DNA from: Mycolicibacterium palauense
GTDB taxonomy: Bacteria > Actinomycetota > Actinomycetes > Mycobacteriales > Mycobacteriaceae
Assembly: GCF_002592005.1 (NCBI RefSeq)
Contig: NZ_NVQF01000013.1
Location: 1 to 64,000, forward strand
Length of the DNA: 64,000 bases
Reading direction: 5' to 3'
Shown: in pieces, positions 62,241 through 64,000 of the stretch
Layout: the number at the start of each line of letters is the position of its first letter
How positions within the stretch are numbered: position 1 is the stretch's first letter
Program-made: the position numbers and the translations under genes
Notes under the pieces: generated by a model
What the model saw: only the letters and a program-made list of their open reading frames with translations
Told to the model about the DNA's origin: nothing
Database searches by the model: none

Positions 62241-62269
62241 TACCATTGTTGACGATCGTGTTGACCATC
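62241..62269 (+). promoter_or_regulatory. -10 with overlapping GntR-type operators, sites B and C
   Basis: TACCAT (62241-62246) is a likely -10. CATTGTTGACGATC (62244-62257) matches site A at 12 of 14 positions. An overlapping weaker copy, TCGTGTTGACCATC (62256-62269), matches at 10 of 14. A bound regulator would cover the promoter. Confidence 0.6.
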
Positions 62270-62324
62270 GGCGGACGCCGTCGATGGACCGCGCCTCGCA
62301 ACGACGCCTGAGCCAGGAGATCCC

Positions 62325-63068
62325 ATGCCGACCGTCGGCCTGCTTTACCCAGGTCACAGCGCCGAGGACGACTTCGACATCCTGGAGAAGGCCCTGCGGG
62401 ACCGGATGGGCGGTCAGTCGGCCGCGCCGGTGCGCCTTCCGGTGGTGATCACCGAGGTCGGTGAGGACGCCCACCGGGTCGACGCGCTGCTTGACCTCGG
62501 CAGCACCGCACGTCTGGCCGAGGGCGCGGCCCGCCTGGCGGCGGCCGAACCCGAGTCGGTGATGTGGGCGTGCACCTCGGGCAGTTTCGTCTTCGGACCC
62601 GAGGGTGCCCGCGACCAGGCCGGCGCCGTGGCGGCGACCATGGGGGTGCCGGCGTCGTCGACCTCGATCGCGTTCGTCGACGCGTTGCGGCACCTGAACA
62701 TCGGCCGGGTCGCGGTGGCCGCGTCCTACCCCGACGATGTCGCCCGGCACTTCGTGTCGTTCCTGTCCGCGGGGGGCGTGGACGTGGTGGCCATGGGCAG
62801 CCACGGCATCATCACCGCCGCCGAGGTCGGCACGCTGGTGCCCGAGCAGGTGGTGGCGATGGTGACCGCCGCCGATCATCCCGACGCCGAGGCGGTCCTG
62901 GTCCCCGACACCGCGATGCACACGCTGGAGATCATCGAGGACCTCGAGGCCGCGGTCGGCAAACCGGTCCTGACCGCCAACCAGGTGACGGTCTGGAAGG
63001 GGCTGCAGCTGATCGGACCGGTACCGGCCCTGCCCGGGTTGGGCACGCTGTTCAGGGAGGCGTCGTGA
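62325..63068 (+). CDS. Asp/Glu racemase-superfamily protein lacking second Cys
   Basis: 247 residues, similar in plan to the preceding gene product. The first cysteine is kept (MWACTSGSFVFG) but the second block reads VLVPDTAMHTLE, with Pro-Asp in place of the Cys. A two-base racemase mechanism is therefore unlikely; decarboxylase, single-Cys isomerase or partner-subunit roles are possible. Arylmalonate decarboxylase is also single-Cys but, as I recall, keeps the other one. AGGAGAT precedes the ATG; its stop overlaps the GntR gene (GTGA). Confidence 0.87.
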   Translation: MPTVGLLYPGHSAEDDFDILEKALRDRMGGQSAAPVRLPVVITEVGEDAHRVDALLDLGSTARLAEGAARLAAAEPESVMWACTSGSFVFGPEGARDQAGAVAATMGVPASSTSIAFVDALRHLNIGRVAVAASYPDDVARHFVSFLSAGGVDVVAMGSHGIITAAEVGTLVPEQVVAMVTAADHPDAEAVLVPDTAMHTLEIIEDLEAAVGKPVLTANQVTVWKGLQLIGPVPALPGLGTLFREAS

Positions 63069-63733
63069 GCAGCTTCCTCGAACCGGTGGCCCAGGAGTCC
63101 ACTCCCAGCATCGTCGCCGAGAAGTTGCGCCAGGCCATCGCCCACGGCGAATTCGAACCGGGTGAACAGCTCGGCGAGGCGGAGCTGGCCCGCCGGCTCG
63201 GGGTCAGCCGGGGACCGCTGCGTGAGGGGATGCAGCGCCTGACCCAGGAGGGTCTGCTGGTCTCGATCCGCAACCGCGGCCTGTTCGTCACCGAGATGAA
63301 CCCCGACGAGGTCGGCGACATGTACCTGGCGCGCGAGGCCATCGAGCGGGCGGCCACCCGCAAGATCCTGCGGGGCGAGCCCAGCGAGTACGCGGCCGCC
63401 GGCGAGGTGCTGCTCGCGATCGTCGACGAGATGGCGGCCGCCCCCACCCCGACCGGGATGACCGAGGCCGACATCAGTTTCCACGAGCGGCTGGTCGAGC
63501 TCGCCGACAGTCCGCGGCTCTACCGGATGCACCAGACCTATCTGGTCGAGACCCGTATGTGCATGCACGCCCAGACCGACGGCTACGCCACCCCGGGTGA
63601 CCGGGTGGCCGAACACCGCGCGCTGGCCTGCGCCATCCAGTCCGGCGACGTGCACCTGTCGGACAAGTTGCTGATCAACCACATGGAGGATGCGGTGGAG
63701 CGGCTCAACAACACGTTGGCCACCCACCACTGA
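63065..63733 (+). CDS. GntR-family (FCD) transcriptional regulator
   Basis: 222 residues. Winged helix LARRLGVSRGPLREGMQRLT, then an FCD domain with a canonical metal site: D..FH in DISFHERLVEL, EHRALACAI and INHMEDA. Translationally coupled to the upstream gene. The likely ligand is an organic acid of the pathway, and sites A-C its operators. Confidence 0.9.
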   Translation: MSSFLEPVAQESTPSIVAEKLRQAIAHGEFEPGEQLGEAELARRLGVSRGPLREGMQRLTQEGLLVSIRNRGLFVTEMNPDEVGDMYLAREAIERAATRKILRGEPSEYAAAGEVLLAIVDEMAAAPTPTGMTEADISFHERLVELADSPRLYRMHQTYLVETRMCMHAQTDGYATPGDRVAEHRALACAIQSGDVHLSDKLLINHMEDAVERLNNTLATHH

Positions 63734-63770
63734 CCTGCCGCACCCGGCCTGCCCGTCGGGTCGGCCGGTC

Positions 63771-64000
63771 TCACATCGCGACGCCGATGTACTTGGTCTC
63801 CAGGAATTCGTCGATGCCGACCGCGCCGCCCTCGCGGCCCAGTCCGGACTCCTTGACCCCGCCGAACGGCGCCGCCGGATTGGACACCACGCCCTGGTTG
63901 AGGCCCACCATGCCGGTCTCCAGGGCCTCGGCCACCCGCAGCGCCCGCCGCAGGTCGTTGGTGAACACGTAGGCCACCAGGCCGTATTCGGTGTCGTTGG
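63771..64000 (-). CDS. Aldehyde dehydrogenase C terminus (succinate-semialdehyde type), partial
   Basis: Only the last 75 or so residues are in the window; the 5' part lies beyond base 64000. NDTEYGLVAYVFTNDLRRAL, GMVGLNQGVVSNPAAPFGGV and KESGLGREGG.VGIDEFLETKY are typical of NAD(P)-dependent succinate-semialdehyde dehydrogenases. Convergent with the GntR gene; could belong to the same catabolic region. Confidence 0.88.
   Translation of the reverse strand, partial: NDTEYGLVAYVFTNDLRRALRVAEALETGMVGLNQGVVSNPAAPFGGVKESGLGREGGAVGIDEFLETKYIGVAM

Overview
The window is about 70% GC, densely coded and clearly mycobacterial. It carries a complete ESX-4 (type VII secretion) locus, the infA-rpmJ-rpsM-rpsK-rpsD-rpoA-rplQ ribosomal operon followed by truA, rmlB/rmlC, secY-adk-map, three cutinases and a run of Rv0726c-type methyltransferases. 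Several 4-base GTGA gene overlaps and apparently leaderless starts fit the same group. Ribosomal genes, rmlBC, mmsA-fadE9-mmsB, map-adk-secY and methyltransferases lie on one stretch; as I recall, this resembles M. smegmatis-type species, whereas M. tuberculosis splits it into Rv073x-075x and Rv345x-346x. No tRNA, rRNA, insertion sequence, prophage or CRISPR array was seen. The first 25 bases look like Nextera adapter, so base 1 is probably a draft-contig end.

Layout. 42-9495: ESX-4 (esxT, esxU, a Rv3446c-like gene and eccC4 leftward; eccD4 and mycP4 rightward; eccB4 leftward). The eccD4 and eccB4 upstream regions share an exact 21-bp element at almost the same distance from the start codon. 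9550-18977: an unfamiliar cluster with an isoprenyl diphosphate synthase, two helix-plus-beta-sandwich proteins, a possible SRPBCC-fold protein, an 80-residue helical protein, an adenylyl cyclase-ATPase and an FAD oxidoreductase. This is the best candidate here for an undescribed system. 18994-20696: a CGNR regulator divergent from an EamA exporter, with an inverted repeat between them. 20773-22907: three tandem secreted cutinases.

23084-32585: a catabolic or salvage regulon. Five genes are chained by GTGA overlaps (M20-like hydrolase, LLM flavin enzyme, M29/NicX-like metalloprotein, aminotransferase, amidase), then a GntR regulator and an NMT1-type ABC importer. An identical 13-mer precedes the first gene of the chain and the importer, and a variant precedes the regulator. 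32595-37295: truA and the ribosomal operon, with a very strong terminator hairpin covering the truA start. 37627-42916: an NfeD/flotillin pair, then a response regulator-flavoreductase fusion with a cNMP-binding histidine kinase. 43067-45663: an LLM enzyme and rhamnose genes. 45600-50870: a DUF1254/DUF1214 protein and the valine catabolic genes mmsA-fadE9-mmsB, whose promoter holds a near-perfect palindrome. 50967-54204: marR, map, adk, secY. 54493-58264: four tandem methyltransferases. 58316-63733: a second GntR-controlled catabolic cluster (DUF3830, amidase, 2-hydroxyacid dehydrogenase, two Asp/Glu-racemase-superfamily proteins, GntR) with recurring operators. A partial aldehyde dehydrogenase runs off the right end.
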